Assembly: GCA_012274445.1 (NCBI GenBank)
Contig: JAAROD010000029.1
Span: 1,426,001-1,490,000 of the forward strand
Direction: 5' to 3'
Length of the DNA: 64,000 nt
Origin: Sclerotiophoma versabilis
Lineage: Eukaryota > Ascomycota > Dothideomycetes > Pleosporales > Didymellaceae
Position 1 is the stretch's first letter. Each line of letters starts with the position of its first letter. A program made the position numbers and the translations under genes. Under the pieces are notes generated by a model. The model was not told the DNA's origin. It was given only the letters and a program-made list of their open reading frames with translations, and ran no database searches. Of the stretch, positions 1 through 10,636 are shown piece after piece.

Positions 1-376
1 CCGCCGACATTTGCGCAACGCCTGGAGTATACGATCCTGCCGCATACGCTGTAAGGGCTGTGATAGCGCATGCGACCCATATTGTGAAGTTTTTCCTCTT
101 CTCAGTCCAATCGAAAGGGTTTGTGTATTTCACAAGGTTTGGCGGCTCTGGAGGCGGACCATGGTCGGTACCCGTCGGATGTGTTGACGGATGCAGCCTT
201 GTCGGATGTGGAAGCTCCGTCTCGAAAGTCAGGTATCTCCAAATAATTTCTCCGCTGCTGGAGTCAACAGGGAGGTCGTTATCAGTCAAGTCCTCCTCTT
301 GCTCTTCGTACTTCTCATTCTCGATATCTTTGCTACTGTTGAAAGCGGGGTCGGAGCTCTTTCGGGAGTCTGTCAT
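1..376 (-). CDS. MFS transporter, drug:H+ antiporter type (N-terminal part)
   Basis: Partial gene: the start codon is at 376 and the frame stays open to the left edge (125 codons). The first ~90 residues are a hydrophilic cytosolic tail rich in Asp/Glu, then the motif NPFDWTEKRKNFTIWVAC leads into the first membrane helix, which ends near the motif YAAGSYTPGVAQMS. This junction is characteristic of fungal 12-helix DHA1 multidrug/polyamine transporters of the plasma membrane. Only the tail and helix 1 are visible, so the substrate cannot be inferred. The start fits because the acidic tail has normal length for the family. Confidence is high for the family, none for substrate. Confidence 0.8.
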   Translation of the reverse strand, partial: MTDSRKSSDPAFNSSKDIENEKYEEQEEDLTDNDLPVDSSSGEIIWRYLTFETELPHPTRLHPSTHPTGTDHGPPPEPPNLVKYTNPFDWTEKRKNFTIWVACAITALTAYAAGSYTPGVAQMSA

Positions 377-2500
377 GGAGAATGTTGTTATTCCCGGGCT
401 GTGAATTGGTTGTTCGACTCGTAATTCTGAGTGCCTCGGCATTTCGAATTCCGGGCAGACTGACATAGTGCAACCTATGTGCCCAAGGCCTCCTCTACTT
501 TCAATTCTAGTCAAGGGGTGAAGGAGCTGGTGAATGTCGATACAAAACAGGAACTGGGGGTGGTGATGATGTTAAGATCTAGATCTTCGTAGTTTCAAAC
601 GGCCCGGAAGAGCCCACACGTGTGGGCAGGCTGGGCACTCGTAAACCGATTAAAAGAAGCGAGCGAATGGAGGTTAAGCTTTGTCCCGGTTTATTGCTGC
701 TGGTTCCAGCGAGATCCGGAGCGCTGGGAACGTGTTTGATAGTTGCCGGGAATAACATCCGCTGGTCTGAGTTGGTCATGTCAAGAGATGGAGGAGCAGT
801 GAACCATTTTTACTACGACTGTATCGAATCAGAGTCTTTCTAGCGATGGGTCTGCCGCAGGATTATCGTGGAAAGAGCGTTGGGATACCCAAATCTTGCG
901 TGCATAAGACAGGGAGAATGATATTTGCTGCAGGTTCCTGGAGCTCATCCGGCCGTCACGGACCAGGCTCAAGCTCCCCGAACGCTACGGAGACGCCATT
1001 GTTGTCATCCCGCATTTATTCCCGTAAGTATGCACGGAACAAAGATTTTGTGAGTCAAGGAGGGGATTACAAAAGGAGGTTGATGAACGGTATTGCGTGA
1101 TGAGACCCAGGTATTTTGGAGAAGTCACATTTGATGCAACCGTGGAGGAATGCACGACCTGGGAACCCAGTCAGCCCGTATGCATCTGCTGTGCGATCCG
1201 TTGGAGCTTCAAGATCATCAACACCACGTCGAACGGTGAGCAACTTTTGTACGTCCAACCCAGATCTCATACTTATCGCGACTGCTCTAAAAGACACTCA
1301 AGTGGGCGTTCTTAGCATCTTACATGTGCATGTTAGGGACCGGCGTTTGTCGACCGCAGTGCGGATGCTGCCCATGTACGCAAACACCTACGTGAATCAG
1401 GAGCATGATGGCACCAACGCTCAGTTCTGGCCTTCTTTTTACCCATACCCTCGCTTGGTACTGAGACTAGGTTATACGAGCGACATGTATTTTTGCTATC
1501 TGAATGCTTGAGGTATTCGACAAATGACTGCGTCTTACAGGAGTTGTCAGAGCTGTCAGAACGTGGGAACGTACAGTCGCTGTGCCCTATCAGCGTCGTT
1601 TAATCAGAGCGACCGCTTAAGTATTTCCCATGATTCTATTGGCCAAGCCATTGTCTCGGTGTGTGGTCGTTCCTGAAATCAGTCGTGCTCTAAGTCAAGT
1701 TCAGACTCTCCTACCTCGACAAAAGTCGCCAACATCCCAAGGCGGTATAAAGGCTGGCAATGAGTTCAAATTCAGCTTTTGTCTGTTCGACGCCTCTGAA
1801 GGCCTCCAGGCTCTGTTCTAGTCCTCAGCTTGTCTGCAAGTTCCTCGAGGAATGTAGCTTAGTCCATTGTACACTGATCATGGCCAACAGGAGCACGACT
1901 CTCAGCCAGTCCTGATTGGAAAGACAGCGGACGAGTAACAACATGGTCCTTGTGGCTGAAGAAAGGTATCGACAAGTCGAGCATCAGAACCACATCGCGG
2001 AGGCTTCAGAGGGTGCAGAAGCTGAAGACACCATGATGGCTTCAGATCGCGCAAGTGCGCCTGCCGCTCCGACGTGTCCTCACATTCGCGCTGCTCTGGG
2101 CATGAGGGGCACAACGATTGGCACTCCGATACCGCCCGCCATGTGGAGAGTGGGATTGGTCTAAACCAAGTCGACGTGGGATGTATGATGGCAGAAATCT
2201 TTTGTATGGCCAACACGTGAGTATTGCGCAATGCCCGCTAGCTGCGTTCGGTCCTCGAGCTTCGTGGTGGAGGGACTTAGAAAAGCGGAAGAGCGCCTCA
2301 CTGCCCCTCCAACCTTTGCCAGCTGTTTTCATCGCAACAATTGCACTTCAGATACCCGTCTTCAAGACAAGTTCCTAATCTCAGTAAGATTCCCTCCCTT
2401 GCGCGCTTGTCCGGAAGCTCCAACATTACCCCGCGCTACCCCACCATCCCTCATGTCTGCGGCATTTGGATAGTTCTGACGAGAATGCACAGAAAACACA
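377..2500. other. Intergenic region between divergent MFS transporter and peroxiredoxin genes
   Basis: About 2.1 kb with several open frames of 60-130 codons on both strands. None shows a recognisable domain, sensible splice partners or a coding composition like the neighbours. It must hold both promoters. The part just before 2501 is pyrimidine-rich, and a possible 5'-UTR intron donor lies near 2385, which I cannot confirm. Confidence 0.5.
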
Positions 2501-3178
2501 ATGTCTAACGAGACTCTCCGTCTGGGCAGCACCGCCCCCAACTTCAAGGCCGAGACTACCCAGGGCCCCATCGACTTCCACGAGTTCATCGGCGACAACT
2601 GGGTCATCCTCTTCTCCCACCCCGAGGACTACACACCTGTTTGCACCACCGAGCTCGGCGCTTTCGCCAAGCTCGAGCCTGAGTTCACCAAGCGCGGCGC
2701 AAAGCTCATTGGTCTCTCTGCCAACACCATCGACAGCCATGAGGGCTGGATCAAGGACATTGACGAGATCTCCGGCTCCCAGCTGAAGTTCCCCATCATT
2801 GGCGACAAGGAGCGCAAGGTCGCCCTTGCCTACGACATGATTGACCACCAGGATGCTACCAACGTCGACTCCAAGGGCATCGCGTTTACCATCCGCTCTG
2901 TATTCATCATCGACCCCAAGAAGACCATCCGTCTGATCCTGTCTTACCCCGCCTCCACTGGCCGCAACACTGCTGAGGTCCTCCGTGTTCTCGACAGCCT
3001 GCAGACTGGTGACAAGCACAGGATCACCACCCCCATCAACTGGGTCCCTGGTGATGATGTTATCGTCCACCCTGGTGTCAAGAACGAGGAGGCCAAGACA
3101 CTCTTCCCCGACTTCAGGATCGTCAAGCCCTACCTGCGGTTTACTCCTCTTCCCAAGGAGAAGACGTCTGCTGCATAA
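2501..3178 (+). CDS. prx1: 1-Cys peroxiredoxin (Prx6/Prx1 type)
   Basis: A 225-residue, intronless thiol peroxidase that reduces H2O2 and alkyl hydroperoxides. The peroxidatic cysteine is Cys48 in the motif PEDYTPVCTTE. It is the only cysteine in the protein, so there is no resolving cysteine and the enzyme is of 1-Cys type. The Prx6-like C-terminal extension (NWVPGDDVIVHPGV) is present. Length is normal for the family. The ATG has a good context (CACAATGTC). No mitochondrial presequence is visible, unlike yeast Prx1, so a cytosolic enzyme is likely. GC-rich third positions suggest high expression. Function is certain at family level; the gene symbol rests on the fungal Prx1/Prx6 clade. Confidence 0.93.
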   Translation: MSNETLRLGSTAPNFKAETTQGPIDFHEFIGDNWVILFSHPEDYTPVCTTELGAFAKLEPEFTKRGAKLIGLSANTIDSHEGWIKDIDEISGSQLKFPIIGDKERKVALAYDMIDHQDATNVDSKGIAFTIRSVFIIDPKKTIRLILSYPASTGRNTAEVLRVLDSLQTGDKHRITTPINWVPGDDVIVHPGVKNEEAKTLFPDFRIVKPYLRFTPLPKEKTSAA

Positions 3179-4820
3179 ACGCCCCAACCAAACGTTGGGC
3201 ACGATGGCAGGTGCATGACGCACTTCAGGTAGATACGGTGGATACAAGCGTTGGGCACCGTAGATGATGAGCGGCAAACTTAGCTTCTTAACTGGAACGG
3301 TTGGTGCTGCTAGGCTGGACCTCATGCTTCTCGAATTCAACTGGGATGATGCTCGGGCATCCGATTCGGTAAATGCTTGTAGACTCGATTTGCTTTACAG
3401 GGCTGAAACGCTCTGCATAATGAAAGAATGACGACCCCTGCTGTTTTCAATGCATACTGGTTGAATTCCCTGTCGATTATTCTCCGAAGCCCTTCGTGGA
3501 CATGGCATTGACGTGCAGGATTCGAGTTTTGGTGGTTGGTTCCAGGGTTGTTGACCACATCTGCCTTGCCTTGCGAGGATCGGGGTCTTTTCTGAGACGT
3601 TGATAGGCTCTGAGGTCTACTGTACTCGCTGTTGATTCGCTGTGTCTTTCGTGAGTACCTGCAGAGCGGGTAGTAGTTGACTGTGCTCGAGGCAGGTACG
3701 AAGGCCGATTGGGCAGTTCGGCCTGCAATCGCGTCGTTGACTCGTGCGGCACCTTGCGCCTGCCAAGCAAACAGGCTTAACTCAGCCCACGGTGGAGAGA
3801 AACAAAACACATCTGGTTCATGTCCTTTGCTGTAACAAACCAATAGCGACATGTGTGCGCCATCCTCCACGACACTCGATCTTGAGAATTGACAGTTGCA
3901 GTACGTTTACTGGACACCCCGAGTACGGCGAGCTGACCTTAGTGCAGGCCAGACCACGCGACGGGCGCACACCAGCAGGTTGACGCGGGGCCTAAATCAA
4001 GACCCGCATTGGACTTGCTCCGCTTGCTGTCATATCGCCCAACCGTTACCGTTATACCTTTGGTACCTTTGGTACCTTTGGAGCACGTTTCGCCAGTATC
4101 TCAGCCTCCTCTCCTCAGCTGCATCCTGGTGCAAGGAGTGACAGGGCCTGAAGGACAACCGCTCACGCCGAGGGCGTCCTTGCCGCATCTGGATTGGTTC
4201 CAAAGCCTCTGCGCTCACCTCACCCTCGCTGCCCAGGTGTGCTGCCTCCACTGCGCCAGTACGCAACACGTCTTCTTTTCTACCCGCGTCGACCGTCCGG
4301 CTGTTGCCTTTTCCCCGCAACTCGTGCAGAACAAGGTTCTTGAGGTAAGGCCTACGATCTCATTCAGAACTCCTTCATCCCTTCCCACCACCTTTCTTTC
4401 TTCCCTTCAGCCTACCACACGTGCCTCTCTTTTGTCTTGCACAGTTTTCCAAACTCGGCCTCTCAGCTGAGATATATATTACTCGAACAATTTGGAACTG
4501 CAAGATTCAATTTTGCCCTCCACCAGCCTCTGTGACACCTGAGGGGGCTTGGTACTGCAAGCTGCATCCTGGTACACCACCAAAAGAGTTGCACAACAGA
4601 CGTGTGTCATTTCCGAATCTGCAAACATGGCTTCGAAGCCTGCTGCGAATCGCTTTGCTAGTGGTCAACCACCTTGCGGCAAGGCCTGCAATAGAGTTTG
4701 GCTGCAGCTGGCAACGTCTGAGGTACTTGAAGACCAGGGCACTCTCCTCTTTCTGTGTTTCTCTGCATCCTTCATGTCATCCTTCGAATTTTCGTTACTC
4801 CAGTAGACCTATCACTGACA
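3179..4820. other. Intergenic region and long leader of the Kelch/BTB gene
   Basis: About 1.6 kb between two genes on the same strand. Open frames on either strand (for example 3337-3870 on minus) have no recognisable domain. The stretch before 4821 is pyrimidine-rich and contains GT/AG pairs, so a 5'-UTR intron is possible. A short tandem repeat lies at 4056-4081. Confidence 0.5.
4056..4081. repeat. 9-bp tandem repeat, nearly three copies
   Basis: The unit ACCTTTGGT is repeated almost three times without mismatch. It lies in the promoter/leader region of the Kelch/BTB gene. No function is inferred. Confidence 0.85.
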
Positions 4821-7800
4821 ATGGCCGTCCCACTAGGCGTTTTCGCATTCTCCGCAGCAGCCAGTACCGAGCCGTTAGACGACCTTCCATCTTTCTGGAA
4901 GAAACCCAAAGCGTTAAAAATCAAACGTGCCTTGTCGACTCAAAGACGAGATTCCCACGAGTCTACCACAAGCTCCCTTATCCGTTCTTACCGTTGGATC
5001 CATTCAGCCAGGAAGCCCAGCCAATCTGACCCGCCGTCTCCTGTTGAAATCTGTGCGTCGTCGCATCTACCGCGGTCAAAGCACGTTCCCATTGTTGTGC
5101 CAGATTATGATCTCTCCCTAGCACCTGGAAGCCCTTGTACTTCTGTTGGACTCAGCTCTTCGCGTTCTTCGACTATCGAATCGAGTCGCCACCCTAGCCT
5201 CTCCAGTTTTCCTTCACCAAATCGAGGTTCAATTGGCGACTCCTCCAGCTTGAGGTCTCGGCATGTCGAGATCGTGATACCAGATTGGGTTCTACCTACG
5301 CACCGATACTCGACATCACCTATTAAGCGTCCTTTCAATTCTGATCGGGTAAAGACCCCTGTTCTTTCTTATCGGCCCGAGAGTCCGATTAGGATGGCTC
5401 GGCAGACGCCCAACACAAGTCGAACCAGCACCATCGACTCGCAGACGTCGGCGCCGTCACCATCGCAACTGTATTCCGGTGGGCCTCGAAGCGCCAGCGG
5501 CAACTACAACTCAAGTGTGAACAGTAGCCAGACTAGCTTGCATCAACAAGATGGCCAAGATGGTGGGTCAGAGCGGCCACCAACATCCTCTGCACGCACA
5601 CCAGGGTCGGGTATGACACCCTCACCGGCGATGGCGCAAACAGCTGGACTCGCAACACCCGCAAGTTCGACTCAGGGACTGTCTGGATTAGTTTGTAACG
5701 TACACCGGACTACTGGTCGCGAACCACATCCTCTGGTAGGTGCGACTACCACGATCCTTGGCGACAAGCTCTACGTCTTTGGCGGGCGGAGACTGTCACG
5801 GACACGACCGCAGCTCACCTCAGACTTGTATGAGTTGGACCTTGTCAAGCGCCACTGGACAAAGGTTGAAACAAAAGGAGACATTCCACCACCGCGATAT
5901 TTCCACAGTGTATGTGCGCTCGGTGATACAAAACTCGTTTGCTATGGCGGCATGTCACCGGCAACATCACCCACAAACCAATCGACTCAGGTGCTGCAAG
6001 GCACACCTGCAGATGCACAACCTGAAGTGGTTGTAATGTCTGATGTACACATCTACGATTCACCTACACGGACATGGATGCATGTGGGAACAAATAATGC
6101 ACCTCAAGGTCGATACGCTCACTGCGCCACCATATTGCCATCATCTGCTGTCTTCAGCTCCACTAGCGCTGCCATGACAGCAATAAGACACAACCCGTCA
6201 TCAGGCAATCCCAACCAGGGATCGATAGGGGTCAATCTTGAGGGCGATGGAGGCGCTGAGATGGTCGTTGTTGGTGGTCAAGATAGCGCAAACCACTACA
6301 TCGAGCAGATCAGTGTTTTTAACCTAAGAAGTTTGAAGTGGACAACAACAAGCACGCTAGGGAGAAGCTGCGGCGCATACCGTAGCGTTGTGGCACCCTT
6401 GACGAGCATACCCGCCAACGAGATTGGCGCAAAAGCACGTGGCGAAACAAGATCATCAGACGAACATGTATCGAACCCCACCGGCGAATCATCGATGCTC
6501 ATATACTCGAATTACAACTTCCTGGATGTCAAGCTGGAACTGCAAGTTAGACATCCTGATGGATCGTTGTCCGAGAAGCCGATGAATGGTAACTTCTCAC
6601 CACCCGGACTCCGCTTCCCCAACGGTGGAGTGATCAACAACCACTTTGTTGTTAGCGGGACCTTCCTCACATCATCCAAACAAGAGTATGCGTTATGGGC
6701 ACTAGATTTGCGAACGCTAAGTTGGGGACGGATAGAAGCTGGCGGCAACATCTTCAGTCAGGGGAGTTGGAATAGAGGGGTGCTATGGACACGGCGGAAC
6801 AGCTTTGTCATCCTGGGAAATCGCAAACGAAGTCTTGTCGAAGACTACAATCACCGACGGATAAACTTTTCAAACATGTGCGTTGTCGAACTAGAGGCAT
6901 TTGGTTTGTACGACAATCCTCGAAAGATAACGCCAAGCTCAGCATTTGCATCCGTTAGTGCTCCACCACAAAACGATGGTCTGGACATGTTAGCAGGTGG
7001 AAGAGCACTGTCACCGTCAGCCATCGAACTTGGGCAGATTGCACTCGGTATGCGCGAGCTGGCCGATATGGAGTTCCTCGCCATACATGGTGAACGGATA
7101 CCCGTCAACTCGCGCCTTATCGCACGACGCTGGGGACCTTACTTCAACCAACTGCTGCGAGAAAGCACACAAAACGCCGAAAAGGACAGCGCGGATGCCG
7201 CCACATTGCGTCCAGCAACCGGTGGCCATCCCTCTCGCATGTCCAGTATAACCATTACGCCTTCAATCCGCACTACTTATTCGGCAGCTACCACTCTGAC
7301 AGCCAACACCATAACCCCTTCAGAAACAACAGCCGTCTCCAGTACATCGTACACCTCCCTCTCGCCCCCAGACCCTACAACGCAGCCACCCTCGCAGCGT
7401 CCGAGAACGCTATACCTGCCCCACACGCACCTTACGCTTCAAGCGCTAATCCACTATCTCTACACATCTTCCCTTCCACCACAGAGCAGCCAACTCTGCA
7501 CCCCGCAAATCCTGTGCTCGCTCCTACAACTCGCGCGCCCGTACCATATCGATGGGCTCCTCGAAGCCGTCATCGAGCGCCTACACATCCTGCTCGATAA
7601 CCGTAACACAGCGGCTATGTTCAACGCCGCAGCCATGGCCGCGGGCGGCGGCAGTGGTGTAGCGTTCATGGGCGTGAACAACTTGTCGAGCACGAATCTC
7701 AACGGTACAAATGGCTCGTTACTAAATACTGTCGCGAGCGAGGGCGAGAGTAGTATGGCTGCGGGCTTGAGAGCGCTAAGAATCGATACAGCGGTTCCGC

Positions 7801-8063
7801 CGTCGGATGATGAGGTTAGCTCGGCGGTGTCGGAGGGGACGAGCGCAAGTATGAGTGATTCGGGGGAGTATGGAAGTAGCGGGATTGATGAGAATGAGGT
7901 GTGGAATGGGGTTGTCAGTGCGGTTGTTGGGTTACAGAAGAGAGGTCTTAGGGGATTGATGGAAGGGAGGAGGATTAGGGAGATGGGGAGGAGTGGACGT
8001 GAGAGGAGGGACGTTAGTGAGGGTGGGACGAATGGGGAGGGTGTTGGTTTGGGGTTGACGTAG
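4821..8063 (+). CDS. Kelch-repeat and BTB/POZ domain protein (Ral2-like?)
   Basis: A 1080-residue, intronless protein. The ATG at 4821 (GACAATGGCC) is preferred; upstream in-frame sequence has no ATG. Residues 1-300 are Ser/Pro-rich and probably disordered. Residues ~300-620 carry Kelch motifs forming a beta-propeller (KLYVFGGR, PPPRYFHSVCALG, KLVCYGGM, GRYAHCATILP, MVVVGGQD). A BTB-type region begins near residue 745 (MEFLAIHGERIPVNSRLI) and is split by a Ser/Thr-rich insert before LQALIHYLYTSSLP. Kelch plus BTB in this order resembles fission yeast Ral2, a Ras-pathway morphology factor; that link is inference from architecture, not from alignment. The C-terminus is acidic then basic. Confidence 0.8.
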   Translation: MAVPLGVFAFSAAASTEPLDDLPSFWKKPKALKIKRALSTQRRDSHESTTSSLIRSYRWIHSARKPSQSDPPSPVEICASSHLPRSKHVPIVVPDYDLSLAPGSPCTSVGLSSSRSSTIESSRHPSLSSFPSPNRGSIGDSSSLRSRHVEIVIPDWVLPTHRYSTSPIKRPFNSDRVKTPVLSYRPESPIRMARQTPNTSRTSTIDSQTSAPSPSQLYSGGPRSASGNYNSSVNSSQTSLHQQDGQDGGSERPPTSSARTPGSGMTPSPAMAQTAGLATPASSTQGLSGLVCNVHRTTGREPHPLVGATTTILGDKLYVFGGRRLSRTRPQLTSDLYELDLVKRHWTKVETKGDIPPPRYFHSVCALGDTKLVCYGGMSPATSPTNQSTQVLQGTPADAQPEVVVMSDVHIYDSPTRTWMHVGTNNAPQGRYAHCATILPSSAVFSSTSAAMTAIRHNPSSGNPNQGSIGVNLEGDGGAEMVVVGGQDSANHYIEQISVFNLRSLKWTTTSTLGRSCGAYRSVVAPLTSIPANEIGAKARGETRSSDEHVSNPTGESSMLIYSNYNFLDVKLELQVRHPDGSLSEKPMNGNFSPPGLRFPNGGVINNHFVVSGTFLTSSKQEYALWALDLRTLSWGRIEAGGNIFSQGSWNRGVLWTRRNSFVILGNRKRSLVEDYNHRRINFSNMCVVELEAFGLYDNPRKITPSSAFASVSAPPQNDGLDMLAGGRALSPSAIELGQIALGMRELADMEFLAIHGERIPVNSRLIARRWGPYFNQLLRESTQNAEKDSADAATLRPATGGHPSRMSSITITPSIRTTYSAATTLTANTITPSETTAVSSTSYTSLSPPDPTTQPPSQRPRTLYLPHTHLTLQALIHYLYTSSLPPQSSQLCTPQILCSLLQLARPYHIDGLLEAVIERLHILLDNRNTAAMFNAAAMAAGGGSGVAFMGVNNLSSTNLNGTNGSLLNTVASEGESSMAAGLRALRIDTAVPPSDDEVSSAVSEGTSASMSDSGEYGSSGIDENEVWNGVVSAVVGLQKRGLRGLMEGRRIREMGRSGRERRDVSEGGTNGEGVGLGLT

Positions 8064-8415
8064 GCGTGATATGTGGTACAGAAGAGCGAAGAAGAAGTTT
8101 GAGTAGAAAGAGATTGCCATGAGGAATGTTCGAGCATGTATAGGAGTTTGCATGGGTCGTGACGGTTCGATATAGATCTCCTTTTCTGTAGATAGTTTGA
8201 GGCAAGGTTGTGCAGAAGCAAAAGATTTCGGTGTCCAGATATGGCCTTTCAGAACTGGCTTCCTGATTCCCACTAAAGCAGATACTACTTCATAATCATT
8301 ATGCCCATGTGCGCCAGTCACAAATGGTGGCCAGAAATTCAGATGCGAACTCCAGTAATCTGGTCCCTTCAGACGCCGCCAACGCCTAAGAAATGACCTC
8401 GCCAACACAACGTCC
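8064..8415. other. Convergent intergenic region
   Basis: About 350 bases between the 3' ends of two convergent genes. It is purine-rich near 8080-8110, and I see no gene in it. It presumably holds both polyadenylation regions. Confidence 0.5.
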
Positions 8416-9192
8416 TCAAACCTCCTCCTCAAACCCCTCGTCTCCACCAGGACTAGCACCAAAGCCCATCTCTATCACCACCGGCTCGTCCTTGACCTTC
8501 GCCGCATCATCCCCACTTAACCCCATCGTCCTATCGACCTCCTCGCCATCCAAGTCACTAGCCTTAGCCTCAGGCTTTGCCTCTGCCTTGACATTCTCGC
8601 CTTGCTTCTTCCTGCGCTTCGTCGCCTCGTGCCCGCCATCCTCGCCATCACCAGCCGCGCGCTTCTTCCTAGGCCGAGCCTTCTGCTTAAGCGGCGCCGA
8701 GCGATCCTCGCCGACGTTCAGAGCGTGCTGTTTCATTCTGGCCCTGAGCTTGCCGAGCGTTGTGCTGGCGGAAGAGTGGGTGTACTAAGTAGATACAAAA
8801 GGTAAGTCTGCGAGCGATGTAGAAGGGGAAGGGGCATTAAATGCTGAGTGCCAATGGGGAGTGCCAATGGGGAGCGCCAGAAGGGTTACGCACTGCGACG
8901 TGTTAGCAGCGTTTCCTTAGGCCAGGGTGTGGAGAAGGTGAGGGAGCATGAGGACGGGGGAGATCAATGGAGATGTCTAGGATTTAAGGTATTGATGGAG
9001 ACTGGGAAGGCGGACTTACCGCCAGCGAGAGCTGCGAGCTTGTTGATGTCCACCTGAGGGTTGTCAGTGTGGCTTCTGGTGCGTGGTGGGCTGTCCAGAG
9101 CTCACTTTGGGGTCAGTCGTGAAACACAGCCAAGCGAGCGAGAGGACTTCATGTTCGCGTGCAGTGAAGTTGAACTTGTTCTCGGTCATCAT
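8416..9192 (-). CDS. Small basic nuclear-type protein, paralogue of the gene at 9637-10219; splice-phase defect
   Basis: Exons: 9106-9192, 9020-9053, 8416-8784. Exon 1 gives MMTENKFNFTAREHEVLSLA and continues to TTDPK, exon 2 VDINKLAALAG, exon 3 YTHSSASTTLGKLRARMKQH followed by a Lys/Arg-rich stretch (KKRA, KRRKKQ) and an acidic tail. All three blocks align with the neighbour at 9637-10219, including both intron positions. Oddity: the second donor reads GGCG/GTAAGT, which leaves one extra base, so exon 2 does not join exon 3 in the homologous frame; the literal splice would end after ~30 unrelated codons. Intron 2 is also long (~235 nt). This is either a decaying copy, a sequence error, or an unrecognised splice. 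Function of the family is unknown; the basic clusters suggest a nuclear protein. Confidence 0.6.
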
Positions 9193-9636
9193 GGCTGAGT
9201 ATGCTGTAGTGTGTTATAGCGAAGTATTCAGATGCGTGGTACCGCGGCAAGTAGGCTGGCAGTGGTGCGAGGAGAGCGGTGGAGGAGGAATGGAGCAGGA
9301 AGCTTGAGGAAGGAGAGGTGAACCAGCCTTTATATGGGGGCTGCCATGCGTCCAGAGCCCGCATGACCGAAGGCCAAAATCACTTCTCACCTAGAATTTG
9401 CGGTCACGGTGAGAATTGGCAAATAGAGGTAAAGGAAAGCTGATTGGCATTTTTTGAGAGAATTCAGATCAAATGGTTGAGCATGCTGAACCAAACCATG
9501 TACCTTGATGCTCTCTTGTGTCGAGTCTGTAATTTGAATACGCTGAAGATGTTCATTGTGAGTCCCGAACCATGTCCAACCATAACGCTTATGACTATCC
9601 TTTCACTCAGAGGGCCTCTGAACAAGTTAGGGGGAT
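9193..9636. other. Spacer between the tandem paralogues
   Basis: About 440 bases containing the promoter of the 8416-9192 gene and the 3' end of the 9637-10219 gene. No further gene is visible. Confidence 0.5.
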
Positions 9637-10219
9637 CTAGAACTGATCTTCATCGGCCTTAACGTAAGCAGTAGCCTCCTGGAAGAATAGGTCCGCGCCG
9701 TTGTTGACATCCGCAATTTCCTCCTTCTTGACCATGAAGTCAATGAACTCTTCCTCATCATCGTCGTTGTTAGCAGGCTTGCTGGCCTTCTTGCCCTTCT
9801 TGCTTGGGGTGCCAGCGGCAGGATCCTCGGTGGCGCCACGCTTGCCAGACCCGGGAGTCTTGGGTTTGCCGCCGGCCGGCTTCCTGGGTGTCGCAGAGGC
9901 TCCTGAGGAACCAGCGGCTTTGGCCTTGAGCTTTCGCTTGATCTTACCGAACGTCACGCTGGCGGAACCGGGAGTGTACTGCAGAATGTCAGCGGCGCTC
10001 AAAGCACGACATAACAGTCATATATAGTTCAAACATACACCAGTGAGCTCGGAAAGCTTTGCGTAGTTAATCTGGGATTAGGGTTAGCATTCGTAACTTT
10101 GCATGAAATATCGGCATCGCAGAGTGATAGCCACATACCTTGGGGTCACTGTCCATGCATTGCCACGCAAGGGCCAACACCTCCATCTCCCTAGGCGTAA
10201 GGTCGTTGGGGTCAGACAT
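9637..10219 (-). CDS. Small basic nuclear-type protein, fungus-specific family
   Basis: Exons: 10139-10219, 10039-10071, 9637-9978; 151 residues, all phases consistent (both introns in phase 0). The N-terminal ~55 residues form a compact conserved block: LTPREMEVLALAWQCMDSD, INYAKLSELTG, YTPGSASVTFGKIKRKLK. The spacing suggests three short helices, perhaps a small DNA- or chromatin-binding fold, but that is inference. The middle (residues ~60-105) is Lys/Pro/Gly/Ala-rich like a histone tail, and the C-terminus is acidic. The family occurs as hypothetical proteins in ascomycetes; I know no function. It forms a tandem pair with 8416-9192. Confidence 0.82.
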
Positions 10220-10636
10220 GGTCGCTAACGGCGTTGTTAATCGGTGTGTGTGAAGTTGGTATAGGTGTGCTGAGCAGGAATTGATACGAGTTGTGATGAC
10301 AGAATGGTAATGGAAACAAGGACGCACGTGCAGATGCGCTCTTTTTATGCTGTCACAAGAGCGGCCAAAGGGTGTGGAACTGGCGGTAAATTGGCTGTTG
10401 TTAGACTCTTCAGATCACGGTAAAAGACAGTAGGTAAAGTGAAAGAGGGTCTAACAGGCTCTTCTAGACAGCTTGCCTCAGCTTGCTACTTTATTGCGGG
10501 GCTGCAAGGCAACAGTTAGACTCTGACAGTGTACAATGGTTCTTCTTGGGGGCGTCCTCCAAGTTAGATAGTGGCGTCTTTGACAGTCAATGATTCTGTA
10601 TTTGTACGCACTGCCATGCAAGTGCGGCAGTGACTT
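10220..10636. other. Intergenic region
   Basis: About 420 bases between the start of the 9637-10219 gene and the stop of the PIG-U gene. It has pyrimidine and purine tracts but no gene that I can support. Confidence 0.5.

Noticed and set aside
1116..1511. 131-codon open frame on plus
   Set aside because: Overlaps other equally long frames on both strands; no domain or coding bias.
2426..3340. 304-codon open frame on minus across the peroxiredoxin gene
   Set aside because: It is the antisense shadow of a GC3-rich coding gene; its protein is Leu/Gly/Val low complexity without a domain.
3337..3870. 177-codon open frame on minus between peroxiredoxin and Kelch genes
   Set aside because: No recognisable domain, unusual composition, no convincing promoter or splice sites.
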